Below, one piece after another: positions 26,687-35,707 of a stretch of 64,000 bases of DNA. The notes under the pieces are model-generated. The model saw nothing but the letters and a program-made list of their open reading frames with translations, made no database searches and was not told where the DNA came from. Numbering within the stretch: the stretch's first letter is position 1; each line of letters begins with the position of its first letter. Location: contig NZ_JAVTWB010000090.1 in assembly GCF_032229525.1 (NCBI RefSeq), positions 19,205 to 83,204 on the forward strand. Reading direction: 5' to 3'. Both the position numbers and the translations under genes were made by a program. This DNA comes from Accumulibacter sp032229525. GTDB lineage: Bacteria > Pseudomonadota > Gammaproteobacteria > Burkholderiales > Rhodocyclaceae.

Positions 26687-27862
26687 ATGCGCAGGTTCTG
26701 GCTGATTTTTGCACAAACGGTGACGGTTAGTCTCGCCGTTCTCTTCGTGGTCAGCACGCTCAAGCCGGAGTGGCTGGGCAAAGGGCTGACCCGGGGGGCC
26801 AGCATCGTGGCCCTGCAAGAGTCGGCACGCGGGGTCTCACCGGTGGTCGTTGTGTCGTCGTATCGGGAAGCGGCCAAGAAGGCGTTGCCGTCCGTAGTGC
26901 ATATTTTTACCTCGCAGAAGGTCAAGGCACGTCGTCACCCCTTGCTCGACGACCCGGCATTCCGCCACTTTTTTGGCGACGGGGCCGAGGGTGATGGTCC
27001 GAGCACTTCTGGGCTGGGCTCGGGGGTCATTGTCAGCCCGAACGGCTATGTTCTCACGAACTTCCATGTTGTCGAAGCGGCCGACCAGATCGAAATTGCT
27101 CTCAGCGATGGTCGTAGTCTGAGCGCACGCCTCGTCGGCAGTGACCCCGAGTCCGACATCGCCGTGCTGCAAATTACCGACGATAACGGCAAGACCGTGT
27201 CTCTGCCGGCGATCACTCTCGGAACGATGGACGATGTCGTGGTCGGGGACGTGACCCTGGCGATCGGTAATCCTTTCGGCGTCGGGCAGACGGTGACCAT
27301 GGGAATCGTCTCCGCCTTGGGCCGCTCACACCTGGGGATCAATACCTTCGAGAGCTTCATCCAGACCGACGCGGCGATCAACCCGGGTAATTCGGGGGGC
27401 GCGCTGGTGGACAGCCAGGGTAACCTGATCGGCATCAACACGGCCATTTACTCACGGTCGGGCGGCTCGCTCGGGATCGGTTTCGCGATTCCGATCTCGA
27501 TCGCCAGAGACGTCATGGAACAGATCATCCAGACGGGGACCGTGACCCGTGGCTGGATCGGCGTCGAAGCGCAGGAAATAACCGTCGATCTGGCCGAGTC
27601 CTTCGGTCTGCCCGATACCAAGGGCGCGCTGATTGCCGGCGTTTTGCGCGGCGGCCCGGCCGATGCGGGGGGAATCAAGCCCGGCGACATCCTGCTCGCG
27701 GTCGGCGGCAGGCCGGTCACCGATCCACAGGGGATGCTCGCTCTGATCGCCGGCCAGAAGCCCGGCGAGACGATAGGGTTCCAGTTGCGCCGCCAGAACA
27801 AGCGGCTCGACACCACCGTCAAGATCGGCAAGCGGGCGCCGCAGCCCCGCGAGCGCGAGTAG
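26687..27862 (+). CDS. Membrane-anchored HtrA/DegS-type serine protease with one PDZ domain
   Basis: A protein of 391 aa starting at MRRFWLIFAQTV; a much longer rightward frame back to 25469 is only antisense to two genes. A signal anchor (about 5-24) is followed by the trypsin-like domain with His in TNFHVVEAADQ, Asp in SDIAVLQI and Ser in NPGNSGGALVD, then a single PDZ domain (AGVLRGGPADAGGIKPGDI). One PDZ and a short anchor point to DegS/AlgW-like envelope-stress proteases rather than DegP, but substrate cannot be read from sequence. It lies next to the tat/his cluster, as in related betaproteobacteria. Confidence 0.92.
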   Translation: MRRFWLIFAQTVTVSLAVLFVVSTLKPEWLGKGLTRGASIVALQESARGVSPVVVVSSYREAAKKALPSVVHIFTSQKVKARRHPLLDDPAFRHFFGDGAEGDGPSTSGLGSGVIVSPNGYVLTNFHVVEAADQIEIALSDGRSLSARLVGSDPESDIAVLQITDDNGKTVSLPAITLGTMDDVVVGDVTLAIGNPFGVGQTVTMGIVSALGRSHLGINTFESFIQTDAAINPGNSGGALVDSQGNLIGINTAIYSRSGGSLGIGFAIPISIARDVMEQIIQTGTVTRGWIGVEAQEITVDLAESFGLPDTKGALIAGVLRGGPADAGGIKPGDILLAVGGRPVTDPQGMLALIAGQKPGETIGFQLRRQNKRLDTTVKIGKRAPQPRERE

Positions 27863-27875
27863 TCGGAGAAAGCCC

Positions 27876-28682
27876 ATGTGTCAGTTGCTCGGCATGAACT
27901 GCAACGTGCCGACCGACATCTGTTTTTCCTTTGCCGGATTCCAGGCGCGCGGCGGGGCCACCGACGTGCACTCGGATGGTTGGGGAATAGCCTTTTTCGA
28001 AGGTCGCGGCACGCGTTTGTTCCTCGACCCCCAACCGTCCAGTACATCGCCGGTTGCCGGTCTGGTACGCAGCTATCCGATCCATTCGAAGAACGTCATC
28101 GCGCACATCCGCAAAGCGACGCAGGGTGTGGTCGCGCTGGAAAACACGCATCCCTTCATGCGCGAACTCTGGGGACGTTACTGGATCTTTGCGCACAACG
28201 GCCATTTGCCCGATTTCGCGCCGAAACTCGACGGCAGTTTCACGCCCGTTGGCCAGACCGACAGCGAGCGAGCCTTCTGCTGGTTGTTGCAGAACCTGGC
28301 TCGGCGTTTTGGCAACGCGCTACCCGATCCGGCGACCTTGTTCGAGGCGCTGCATCAACTGACGCTTGATCTGGGCGCGCACGGCGCCTGCAACTACCTG
28401 CTGTCGAACGGGGACTGCCTGTTCGCCCACTGCTCGACGCAACTGACCTACATCGTTCGTCAGGCACCGTTTGCCGTCGCCCACCTGCATGACCAGGATT
28501 TGACCATCGATTTCCGCGATGTGACGACGCCGGATGATCGTGTCGCCGTCATCGCCACCGTTCCGCTGACCGACAACGAATGCTGGACGACGATGCCGAA
28601 AGGGAGCTTGTGGTTGTTCGAGGCCGGCCTGCCGGTCAGGCATCGGCTCACCGTCGCCGGGCCGGAAAAAGCGGCTTGCTGA
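27876..28682 (+). CDS. Class II glutamine amidotransferase (YafJ-like)
   Basis: A protein of 268 aa starting MCQLLGMN, with Cys2 as the N-terminal nucleophile after Met removal. Further marks are HSDGWGIAFF, AHIRKAT (with conserved Arg), ENTHPF and FAHNGHL, all in the class II glutaminase fold. The protein has no second synthase domain, so it is likely a stand-alone amidotransferase that hydrolyses or transfers the glutamine amide; the acceptor is unknown. It lies 13 bases after the DegS-like gene on the same strand. It converges on tatC. Confidence 0.88.
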   Translation: MCQLLGMNCNVPTDICFSFAGFQARGGATDVHSDGWGIAFFEGRGTRLFLDPQPSSTSPVAGLVRSYPIHSKNVIAHIRKATQGVVALENTHPFMRELWGRYWIFAHNGHLPDFAPKLDGSFTPVGQTDSERAFCWLLQNLARRFGNALPDPATLFEALHQLTLDLGAHGACNYLLSNGDCLFAHCSTQLTYIVRQAPFAVAHLHDQDLTIDFRDVTTPDDRVAVIATVPLTDNECWTTMPKGSLWLFEAGLPVRHRLTVAGPEKAAC

Positions 28683-28750
28683 CACGCTAGCTGCCCGCAA
28701 GTGGCCGCCAGGGTCCATGGTGGCGAAGAAAGATTCCATCGCGACCAAAG

Positions 28751-29617
28751 TCAGGCCTCGGGTTTGTGGTCGCCGCCCTGCTGATCACCAAGGTCGCTGA
28801 CCGCCTTGTTCATCTCGTCGGCGGTCAGCGGCGTCCACTCGTTCGATGGATTGCCGGCGGTGGCAGGCGCAGTTTGATCGTCTTGCATGTCGCCAGGGTG
28901 TCGCCGCCTGGCGACGAAGCGCGCCATGAGCAAGCCGAGCTCAAAAAGCAGGCACATCGGAATGGCCATCATCAACTGCGAGATGACGTCCGGCGGTGTA
29001 AAGATCGCTGCGACGACGAAGGATCCGACGATCACGTAGGGGCGCCACTCCCTGAGCTTGGCGAGGTCGACAATGCCGGCGTATACCATGACGACCACCA
29101 ATACCGGTACCTCGAAGGTTACCCCGAAGGCCATGAAGGTGGTCATGACGAAGGACAGGTACTTCTCGATGTCGGTCATCCAGGCGACACCCTCCGGCGC
29201 CACCTTGGCCATGAAGCCGAAGACCGTCGGAAAGACCAGAAAATAGGCGAAGGCCATGCCGACGAAGAACAGCAGGACACTTGCCGCAACCAGCGGCAGC
29301 GCCAGTCGCTTCTCGTGGGAATAGAGCCCCGGCGCGACGAAAGCCCAGAGCTGATAGAGCACGTAGGGCAGGGCGACCAGGAAAGCGACCATCAGTGCCA
29401 CTTTCATCGGCACCAGGAAGACGCCGACGACATCGGTGGCGATCATCTGGCCGCCTTGCGGCAGGGTCGCCAGCAGGGGTTGCGCGAGCAGCGAGTAGAG
29501 TTCTTTCGCCCAGGGGAAAAGGCAGACGAAGACGAGGCCGATGGCGATCAGCGCTCGTATCAAGCGGTCACGCAACTCGACGAGATGCGAAAGAAATGAG
29601 TCTTCGTTCTCGCTCAT
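28751..29617 (-). CDS. tatC: Twin-arginine translocase subunit TatC
   Basis: A protein of 288 aa starting at MSENEDSFLSHLVELRDRL, where SHLVELRxRL is the TatC N-terminal hallmark. Six transmembrane helices follow, with the PFMVALMVAF-like helix and the IFTPPDVISQLMMAIPM block near the C-terminus. It binds the twin-arginine signal and forms the receptor with TatB. The C-terminal tail (about 245-288) is longer and hydrophilic. It is 7 bases downstream of tatB and is the last gene of the his-tat run. Confidence 0.96.
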   Translation of the reverse strand: MSENEDSFLSHLVELRDRLIRALIAIGLVFVCLFPWAKELYSLLAQPLLATLPQGGQMIATDVVGVFLVPMKVALMVAFLVALPYVLYQLWAFVAPGLYSHEKRLALPLVAASVLLFFVGMAFAYFLVFPTVFGFMAKVAPEGVAWMTDIEKYLSFVMTTFMAFGVTFEVPVLVVVMVYAGIVDLAKLREWRPYVIVGSFVVAAIFTPPDVISQLMMAIPMCLLFELGLLMARFVARRRHPGDMQDDQTAPATAGNPSNEWTPLTADEMNKAVSDLGDQQGGDHKPEA

Positions 29618-29624
29618 CGCGTGC

Positions 29625-30047
29625 TCAGACCGTGCCGATCGGCTTGTCCGGGCCACCGACAATGGCCGGTGGGTCGGCTGCCGGCGGCGAAGCATCGGTC
29701 GGCGCGGCACCCGGCGTCGCTGACGGCTGTTCGACTGTCGGCGGTAGCTTGGCATCTTCGCGGACCGCTTGCGCGGTCTGCTGCAGCGCTTGCCGGGCCG
29801 CCTGCATCTCGCTGCTCACGCTTTGCTCGACGCTGCGGGCGGATTCCTGGATCTCGGCCCGCAGCTTTTTCAGTTCGTCGAGCTGAATTTCGCGGTTGAT
29901 ATCGGACTTCACATCACTGACGTAGCGCTGCAGACGGCCCAGCAGGTGTCCGGCCGTGCGTGCCACCTTGGGCAGCCGCTCCGGACCGATCACGACCAGC
30001 GCCACGACAGCAATCAGGATCATTTCGGAAAAGCTGATATCAAACAT
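29625..30047 (-). CDS. tatB: Twin-arginine translocase subunit TatB
   Basis: A protein of 140 aa starting MFDISFSEMILIAVVALVV; a longer frame back to 30095 was rejected because the TatB signature starts here. One N-terminal transmembrane helix ends in GPERLPKVAR, followed by an amphipathic helix (LLGRLQRYVSDVKSDINRE) and a Pro/Ala-rich tail. TatB presents the signal peptide to TatC. It lies 123 bases after tatA. Confidence 0.94.
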   Translation of the reverse strand: MFDISFSEMILIAVVALVVIGPERLPKVARTAGHLLGRLQRYVSDVKSDINREIQLDELKKLRAEIQESARSVEQSVSSEMQAARQALQQTAQAVREDAKLPPTVEQPSATPGAAPTDASPPAADPPAIVGGPDKPIGTV

Positions 30048-30170
30048 CGGCGGCCAGTGGAGTAGGGGACGAACGGTACACCGCGTGATCGGCAACCGAA
30101 TGGCATGGTACGACGCGGCGTGATCCCCTTGCCCGTGGCGGTCGTAGCGAAGCCATATCGTTGCGCACGG

Positions 30171-30419
30171 TCAGCTCTTGGTCTTTTCCCGGACCTCGCC
30201 CTCGATCGTCTGGCCATCCTTGACCTGCTGCTGCTGCTGCGGCGCTGGCGGTGAGGCCTCGGCCGTGGGGTCCTCGGCCGCCGCATCCTTGATGCCGTCC
30301 TTGAATCCCTTGACTGCACCGCCGAGATCGGAGCCAAGGCCGCGCAGCTTCTTGGTACCGAAAACCAGCAAGACGATGATCAGGACGATCAACCAGTGCC
30401 AGATGCTGAAAGAACCCAT
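30171..30419 (-). CDS. tatA: Twin-arginine translocase subunit TatA
   Basis: A protein of 82 aa: one transmembrane helix with WHWLIVLIIVLLVFGTKKL, the FGTKKLRGLGSDLGGAVKGF amphipathic segment, and a Gln-rich, charged tail. TatA is the pore-forming subunit. The start ATG follows GGAGG-like sequence. It lies 83 bases after the HIT gene. TatA and TatE cannot be told apart, but its place before tatB points to TatA. Confidence 0.94.
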   Translation of the reverse strand: MGSFSIWHWLIVLIIVLLVFGTKKLRGLGSDLGGAVKGFKDGIKDAAAEDPTAEASPPAPQQQQQVKDGQTIEGEVREKTKS

Positions 30420-30502
30420 GTCAGGCCTCCAATAAGGTGAGATTCGGCAGCATTGCTTGCCGCCGGCGCATTCCGGCGCCGCTTCGCGGCGAGTGCTGCC
30501 GG

Positions 30503-30853
30503 TCAGACACGCTTGAGCATCGGTCCAACCGGTTCGCTTCCGCCGACGATATGCGCGTGCAGATGCTGCACTTCCTGATGGCCGATGACGCCGGTATTGA
30601 TAATCAGGCGGAAGCCGTCCGGGCTCCCCTGCTCAGTCGCCAGGCGGTTGGCGATGGCGAGCATGCGGCCGAGAACCGGCAGGTCGGTCTCGGTGCTGCT
30701 CGCCAGCGAGGTGATGTGACGTTTGGGAATCACCAGGATGTGCACCGGGCGCGCCGGCTTGATGTCGTGAAAGGCGAAGATTTCGTCGTCCTCGTAGACT
30801 TTGCGCGACGGGATCTGGCCGGCCGCGATCTTGCAGAACAGACAGCTATCCAT
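30503..30853 (-). CDS. HIT domain protein (histidine triad, HinT-like)
   Basis: A protein of 116 aa: CLFCKIAAGQIPS at the N-terminus and the histidine triad QHLHAHIVGG near the C-terminus. Such proteins hydrolyse adenosine phosphoramidates; the N-terminal Cys pair can bind zinc. It begins 3 bases after hisE and continues the his operon toward tatA, the standard betaproteobacterial order. Its link to histidine synthesis is not known. Confidence 0.93.
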   Translation of the reverse strand: MDSCLFCKIAAGQIPSRKVYEDDEIFAFHDIKPARPVHILVIPKRHITSLASSTETDLPVLGRMLAIANRLATEQGSPDGFRLIINTGVIGHQEVQHLHAHIVGGSEPVGPMLKRV

Positions 30854-30856
30854 GGC

Positions 30857-31177
30857 TCAGCTCTTCCGTGCCTTTTTTTCGTCAATTCCCGAGACGCCTT
30901 CGCGCCGCCGCATTTCCTGCAGGACGTCCTCGATCGACAGGCCATAAAAGGCGAGCAACACCATCGTGTGGTAGAGCACATCGGTCGATTCCCAGACCAC
31001 ATGCAGGCGATTGCCCTCCTTGCCGGCCATGATCAGTTCGGCAGTTTCTTCGCCGATCTTCTTCAGAATCGCGTCTGGCCCCTTGGCCATCAGCTGCGCC
31101 GTATAAGAGGTTTCAGGGTCTGCCTTGCGGCGCGCCAGCAAGGTATCCGAGATCCGGTGCAGCATGTCCATGTTCAT
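30857..31177 (-). CDS. hisE: Phosphoribosyl-ATP pyrophosphatase
   Basis: A protein of 106 aa catalysing the second step of histidine synthesis, hydrolysing PR-ATP to PR-AMP. The MazG-like fold signature is seen in KIGEETAELIMAGKEGN and ESTDVLYHTMVLLA. It is a stand-alone protein, not fused to HisI as in enteric bacteria. Its ATG overlaps the hisI stop by 4 bases. Confidence 0.95.
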   Translation of the reverse strand: MNMDMLHRISDTLLARRKADPETSYTAQLMAKGPDAILKKIGEETAELIMAGKEGNRLHVVWESTDVLYHTMVLLAFYGLSIEDVLQEMRRREGVSGIDEKKARKS

Positions 31178-31578
31178 TTACCGTAAATATCCTTGGGGTC
31201 TTTGAGTACCGGGTCGACCGCAACCCACAGGCCCCCGTGCAGTTGATGGAAAAAACAGCTTTCGCGACCAGTGTGGCACGCGATACCGCCTTGCTGATCG
31301 ATCGATAGCAGCAACACATCTCCATCGCAGTCGGTCCGGATCGAGCGTACCCGCTGCGCGTGGCCGGATTCCTCACCCTTTCGCCACAAGCGCTGGCGTG
31401 AACGCGACCAGTATACCGCGCTACCACTGTTAACCGTTTCCTGCAGTGACTGCCGATTCATGAAAGCGAACATCAGCACGCGGCCGCTACCAGCATCCTG
31501 AGCAATCGCTGGAATCATACCCTGCTCGTCCCACTTGAGGGCCTCGAGCCACGGTTGGCCGGGGTCAAGGTCACTCAC
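31174..31578 (-). CDS. hisI: Phosphoribosyl-AMP cyclohydrolase
   Basis: A protein of 134 aa with MFAFMNRQSLQETV, YWSRSRQRLWRKGEESGH and DCDGDVLLL, and the zinc ligands of QQGGIACHTGRESCF. It opens the adenine ring of PR-AMP. It overlaps hisE and hisF by 4 bases each, indicating translational coupling through this block. Confidence 0.95.
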   Translation of the reverse strand: MSDLDPGQPWLEALKWDEQGMIPAIAQDAGSGRVLMFAFMNRQSLQETVNSGSAVYWSRSRQRLWRKGEESGHAQRVRSIRTDCDGDVLLLSIDQQGGIACHTGRESCFFHQLHGGLWVAVDPVLKDPKDIYGK

Positions 31579-32336
31579 AGGCGGACCTCGATGCCGCGCT
31601 CGCGCATATACGCCTTGGCCTGTTGAATGGTGTATTCGCCAAAGTGAAAGATGCTCGCGGCGAGAACAGCGTCAGCATGGCCTTCCGAGACGCCTTCGGC
31701 GAGGTGCTGCAGATTGCCTACGCCGCCGCTGGCAATCACCGGGATGTCGACGGCGTCGGATACCGCAGCGGTCAGCGCCAGATCGAAACCGTTACGCGTA
31801 CCGTCACGATCCATGCTCGTCAGCAGGATTTCGCCGGCACCGAGTTGCTGCACGCGGCGCGCCCATGCGATGGCGTCGATACCGGTGTTGCGGCGTCCGC
31901 CATGGGTGAATACCTGCCATACGCCCGGTGCCAGTTGTTTGGCATCGATCGCTACGACGATGCACTGATTGCCGACCTTGGCCGATGCTTCGGCAACGAG
32001 GTCCGGGTTCTCGACCGCGGCGGTGTTCATGCTGACCTTGTCGGCACCGGCATTCAACAGCCGCCGCACGTCGGCGACCGCGCGTACGCCGCCACCGACC
32101 GTCAGCGGAATGAATACCTCCGCTGCGCACGCCTCGACGACGTGCAGGATGATGTCACGCTGATCCGACGACGCCGTGATATCGAGGAAAGTGATTTCAT
32201 CGGCACCCTGTTCGTCATAGCGGCGGGCGATTTCCACGGGGTCGCCCGCATCGCGCAAGGCAACGAAATTGGTGCCCTTGACGACGCGACCCGCAGTCAC
32301 GTCAAGGCAGGGGATGATGCGTTTGGCCAGGCCCAA
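31575..32336 (-). CDS. hisF: Imidazole glycerol phosphate synthase cyclase subunit
   Basis: A protein of 253 aa, a TIM barrel. The first catalytic Asp is in IIPCLDVTAGRVVKG, and the second in the later MDRDGTRNGFDL region. GGGVRAVADVRRLL and ASGGVGNLQHL are the phosphate-binding loops. With HisH it turns PRFAR and glutamine into IGP and AICAR. It lies 40 bases after hisA. Confidence 0.96.
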   Translation of the reverse strand: MGLAKRIIPCLDVTAGRVVKGTNFVALRDAGDPVEIARRYDEQGADEITFLDITASSDQRDIILHVVEACAAEVFIPLTVGGGVRAVADVRRLLNAGADKVSMNTAAVENPDLVAEASAKVGNQCIVVAIDAKQLAPGVWQVFTHGGRRNTGIDAIAWARRVQQLGAGEILLTSMDRDGTRNGFDLALTAAVSDAVDIPVIASGGVGNLQHLAEGVSEGHADAVLAASIFHFGEYTIQQAKAYMRERGIEVRL

Positions 32337-32376
32337 GGTCTGCTAGCGCAGTGAGGTGGTCGGGACGGTGCGGCGA

Positions 32377-33120
32377 TCAGGGATTTGTCGCACGATCGGC
32401 TTCCGCCTGTGCCGTGGCGAAATCAAGGGATCCATCGTAGATCGCGCGGCCGGCAATGGCGGCGCTGATCCCCTCCTGTTCAACCGCGCAAAGCGCCCGG
32501 ATGTCGTCGATGCTCGAAAGGCCGCCACTGGCGATGACCGGAATCAACAGCGCCTGGGCAAGGCGGACCGTCGCCTCGATATTGATGCCGGAGAGCATGC
32601 CGTCACGGCCGATATCGGTATAGATGATCGCTTCGACGCCGTAGTCCTCGTATTTTTTCGCCAGATCGATGACGTCGTGCCCGGTCATCTTCGACCAGCC
32701 ATCGACGGCAACCTTGCCGTCGCGAGCATCGAGGCCAACGATGATGTGGCCGGGGAAAGCGCCGCAGGCGTCATGCAGGAAGCCAGGGTTCTTGACCGCG
32801 GCGGTGCCGATGATCACGTAACTGACACCGTCGTCGAGGCAGCGTTCGATGGTATCGAGATCGCGGATGCCGCCGCCGAGTTGCACGGGAATGTCATCGC
32901 CAACGGCCTGCACGATCTCCCTGATGGCGTTCTCGTTTTTCGGCTTGCCGGCAAAGGCGCCGTCGAGGTCGACCACGTGCAGGCGACGAGCACCCTGTGA
33001 CAGCCAGTCGCGAGCCTGCTCGCCGGGAGAGTTGGAGAAGACCGTCACCTGGTCCATGAGGCCCTGTTTGAGACGGACGCATTGTCCGTTCTTGAGGTCA
33101 ATCGCGGGAATAATCAACAT
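32377..33120 (-). CDS. hisA: Phosphoribosylformimino-5-aminoimidazole carboxamide ribotide isomerase
   Basis: A protein of 247 aa starting MLIIPAIDLKNGQCVRLKQG, the HisA N-terminus; a 49-codon upstream extension has no family sequence. It is a TIM barrel with catalytic Asp in AIDLK and a second in the YTDIGRDGML block, plus LGGGIRD and GGLSSIDDIR loops. It catalyses the Amadori rearrangement of ProFAR to PRFAR. It lies 77 bases after hisH. Confidence 0.95.
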   Translation of the reverse strand: MLIIPAIDLKNGQCVRLKQGLMDQVTVFSNSPGEQARDWLSQGARRLHVVDLDGAFAGKPKNENAIREIVQAVGDDIPVQLGGGIRDLDTIERCLDDGVSYVIIGTAAVKNPGFLHDACGAFPGHIIVGLDARDGKVAVDGWSKMTGHDVIDLAKKYEDYGVEAIIYTDIGRDGMLSGINIEATVRLAQALLIPVIASGGLSSIDDIRALCAVEQEGISAAIAGRAIYDGSLDFATAQAEADRATNP

Positions 33121-33197
33121 GTTGGAAGCACGAGTGAGATGAGTTGAAAGGCGGGAGAGTGAGGGCCAGGCGCCGGGAGCATGACAGTGGTGCTCGG

Positions 33198-33857
33198 TCA
33201 GGGTTTCCAGGCGATGAAGTTGGCCAGCAGGGTCAGCCCGTCGGCGGCGCTTTTTTCCGGGTGGCACTGAATGGCGAAGATATTATCCCGAGCCACCGCA
33301 CTGGTAAAGGGGATGCCATAGTCGGTCGTGCCGACCACGCACTCGTGGTCGAGTGGGTCTACGAAATAGCTGTGGACGAAATAGAAGCGCGCGCCATCGG
33401 CGATGCCCTTCCACAGGGCGTGCTCACGGGCGTGCCTGACCTCGTTCCAACCCATGTGTGGCACCTTGAGCCGGTCGCCATTGGCATCGCACATCGCTTC
33501 CGCCGGAAAGCGTCGGACACCGCCTTTGAGTACGCCCAGTCCGGGTACATCGCCTTCCTCGCTATGCTCGAAGAGCATCTGCTGGCCGATGCAAATGCCG
33601 AGAAAAGGCTTGTTTTTCGCCGCCTCCAGCACTGCCGCGCGCAAGCCGCGTGCCTCGATTTCGCGCATGCAGTCTGGCATTGCACCCTGGCCGGGGAAGA
33701 CCACGCGTTCGGCCGCAGTGACCGCTGCCGGGTCCGACGAGACGAGGACCTGACGTCCGTCGGCGACGTGCACGAGCGCCTGCCAGACCGAGCGGAGGTT
33801 GCCCATGCCGTAATCGATGACCACGATCGCCCCTTCCGGGGCGCCGGTCTTTGGCAT
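33198..33857 (-). CDS. hisH: Imidazole glycerol phosphate synthase glutamine amidotransferase subunit
   Basis: A protein of 219 aa, a class I glutaminase with the nucleophile Cys in PFLGICIGQQMLFE, and catalytic His/Glu in the C-terminal IQCHPEKSAADG segment. It begins VVIDYGMGNLRSVWQAL after a short N-terminal extension. It supplies ammonia to HisF. It overlaps the hisB stop by one base (TGATG). Confidence 0.95.
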   Translation of the reverse strand: MPKTGAPEGAIVVIDYGMGNLRSVWQALVHVADGRQVLVSSDPAAVTAAERVVFPGQGAMPDCMREIEARGLRAAVLEAAKNKPFLGICIGQQMLFEHSEEGDVPGLGVLKGGVRRFPAEAMCDANGDRLKVPHMGWNEVRHAREHALWKGIADGARFYFVHSYFVDPLDHECVVGTTDYGIPFTSAVARDNIFAIQCHPEKSAADGLTLLANFIAWKP

Positions 33858-34444
33858 CAGAGCGTGCCCTTGGTCGACGGAATGCTGCCGCGGGCCCCTG
33901 GATCGACTTCGACCGCGACTCGCAGCGCGCGGCCGAAAGCCTTGAACACCGTTTCGGCCTGGTGATGTGCGTTGTCGCCGCGCAGATTGTCGATGTGCAG
34001 GCTGACCAGCGCGTGGTTGACCAGGCCCTGGAAGAATTCGTGCACCAGATCGACGTCGAAGGCGCCAATCATGGCGCGCGTGAAGTCGACGTGAAACTCC
34101 AGGCCAGGTCGGCCAGAGAGGTCGATCACCACCCGCGAAAGCGCTTCGTCGAGCGGCACGTAGGCATGTCCGTAGCGACGCAGGCCTTTCTTGTCGCCCA
34201 GTGCCCTGGCCAGGGCCTGGCCGATCGTGATGCCGATATCCTCGACGGTGTGGTGCGCGTCGATGTGCAGATCGCCCTGGGCTTTGACGTCGAGGTCAAT
34301 CAGGCCGTGACGCGAAATCTGCTCAAGCATGTGATCGAGGAAAGGTACGCCGCTGGCGTAGTTGCCCTGGCCGCTGCCGTCAAGGTTCAGGCGAACGGTG
34401 ATTCGGGTTTCGAGCGTGTTCCTGGAAACTTCTGCTTGCCGCAT
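33857..34444 (-). CDS. hisB: Imidazoleglycerol-phosphate dehydratase
   Basis: A protein of 195 aa starting MRQAEVSRNTLETRI; an ATG one codon earlier is equally possible. Metal-ligand motifs are FLDHMLEQISRHG, HHTVEDIGI, and the second set FFQGLVNHA and DNAHHQAETVFKAF. It is monofunctional, without the phosphatase domain of the enteric protein. It dehydrates IGP to imidazole acetol phosphate. The leader separates it from the divergent hisC by about 160 bases. Confidence 0.95.
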   Translation of the reverse strand: MRQAEVSRNTLETRITVRLNLDGSGQGNYASGVPFLDHMLEQISRHGLIDLDVKAQGDLHIDAHHTVEDIGITIGQALARALGDKKGLRRYGHAYVPLDEALSRVVIDLSGRPGLEFHVDFTRAMIGAFDVDLVHEFFQGLVNHALVSLHIDNLRGDNAHHQAETVFKAFGRALRVAVEVDPGARGSIPSTKGTL

Positions 34445-34607
34445 CATGACACCGTCACAGGGTGGAAGGAGCTGTCGAGTCTGGGAAGAGATTCGGGCTT
34501 CGGGCTGGTGCTGGCAGCGCTGGCGATGATCAGCCAACGCGCATCAAACCGAAGGATCGCATGATACCATTTCGCGCTTCCCTTGCATCCGACGTGGGCA
34601 GCCTTTC

Positions 34608-35684
34608 ATGAGCCGCTACTGGAGTTCTCTCGTTCATCGCCTGACGCCGTACGTGCCGGGCGAGCAGCCGAAGTTGTCAAACCTCGTCAAGCTGAACACC
34701 AACGAGAATCCGTACCCACCGTCAGCACGGGTCGCTTCGGCGATTGCCGACGAACTGGCGAATGGCGGCGCGCTGCTGCGGCTCTACCCCGATCCAGGGG
34801 CCGAGCGCCTCAAGGAAGCGATCGCCACTCGCTTTGCCGATGCTGGCATCACAGCGCAGCAGGTTTTCGTCGGCAATGGCTCCGACGAGGTGCTGGCGCA
34901 CGTCTTCATGGCGCTGCTCAGGCACCCGTTGCCGATTCTTTTCCCGGATATTAGCTACAGCTTCTACCCCGTCTATTGTGGTCTGTACGACATCGCTTAT
35001 GCGACCGTGCCGCTCGATGACAATTTCGCGATCCGCATCGAGGACTACAAATCGGACAATGGCGGCATCGTGATCGCCAATCCCAACGCGCCAACCGGTT
35101 GTTTTCTGCCGTTGGCCTCGATCGAGCGCTTGCTCAGCATGCACCGGCAGTCGGTGGTGGTCGTCGATGAGGCATACGTAGACTTCGGCGGCGAGTCGGC
35201 TATCGCCCTGATCAATCGCCACCCGAACTTGCTGGTGGTGCACACGCTTTCCAAAGCGTATTCGCTGGCTGGCCTGCGTGTCGGCTACGCCGTTGGTCAG
35301 AGTGAACTGATCGAGGCGCTCACAAGGGTCAAGGACAGCTTCAACTCGTATCCGCTCGATCGGCTGGCGATTGCCGGCGCGGTTGCGGCGATCGCTGATC
35401 GGGAGCACTTCGAAGGAACGCGGCAAGCGGTCATGCGCAGCCGCGAGGCGCTGCGCGGCGCGCTACTGGAACTGGATTTCGAGGTTCTACCGTCGTTTGC
35501 CAACTTCGTTTTCGTTCGCCACCCACGACACGACGCCGGCGAACTCGCCGCCGCCTTGCGTCAGCGCGGAATCCTCGTGCGTCACTTCAAGCTGGCGCGC
35601 ATTGATCAGCACCTGCGCATCACCATCGGCACCGACGCCCAGTGCGCGCACCTGATCGAGGCCTTGCAAGAGATTCTCCACTGA
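34608..35684 (+). CDS. hisC: Histidinol-phosphate aminotransferase (inverted relative to the his cluster)
   Basis: A protein of 358 aa, PLP dependent (fold type I). It converts imidazole acetol phosphate to histidinol phosphate. It begins LVKLNTNENPYPPS and has the VFVGNGSDEVLAH turn, NPNAPTG, VVDEAYVDFGG, and the PLP lysine in HTLSKAYSLAGLRVGY. A second hisC-type gene elsewhere cannot be excluded. In this window it is the only rightward gene of the his set: it is divergent from hisB and convergent with hisD, with 31 bases between the stops. Normal betaproteobacterial order keeps it between hisD and hisB in the same direction. Confidence 0.95.
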   Translation: MSRYWSSLVHRLTPYVPGEQPKLSNLVKLNTNENPYPPSARVASAIADELANGGALLRLYPDPGAERLKEAIATRFADAGITAQQVFVGNGSDEVLAHVFMALLRHPLPILFPDISYSFYPVYCGLYDIAYATVPLDDNFAIRIEDYKSDNGGIVIANPNAPTGCFLPLASIERLLSMHRQSVVVVDEAYVDFGGESAIALINRHPNLLVVHTLSKAYSLAGLRVGYAVGQSELIEALTRVKDSFNSYPLDRLAIAGAVAAIADREHFEGTRQAVMRSREALRGALLELDFEVLPSFANFVFVRHPRHDAGELAAALRQRGILVRHFKLARIDQHLRITIGTDAQCAHLIEALQEILH

Positions 35685-35690
35685 TCGTCC

Positions 35691-35707
35691 GCGGCGCTGG
35701 TCGCCGC
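35691..35707. terminator. Possible hairpin between convergent hisC and hisD
   Basis: GCGGCG-CTGGT-CGCCGC forms a 6-base-pair stem in the 31 bases between the two stops. No U-tract is present, so it is only a weak bidirectional candidate. Confidence 0.3.

Noticed and set aside
25469..27862. Very long rightward frame of 797 codons that includes the DegS-like protease
   Set aside because: Its first 400 codons are antisense to the FAH-family and Nif3-like genes and match no family; the protease starts at 26687.
28700..28720. Imperfect hairpin between the amidotransferase and tatC
   Set aside because: The stem needs a mismatch and has no U-tract, so it is not called as a terminator.
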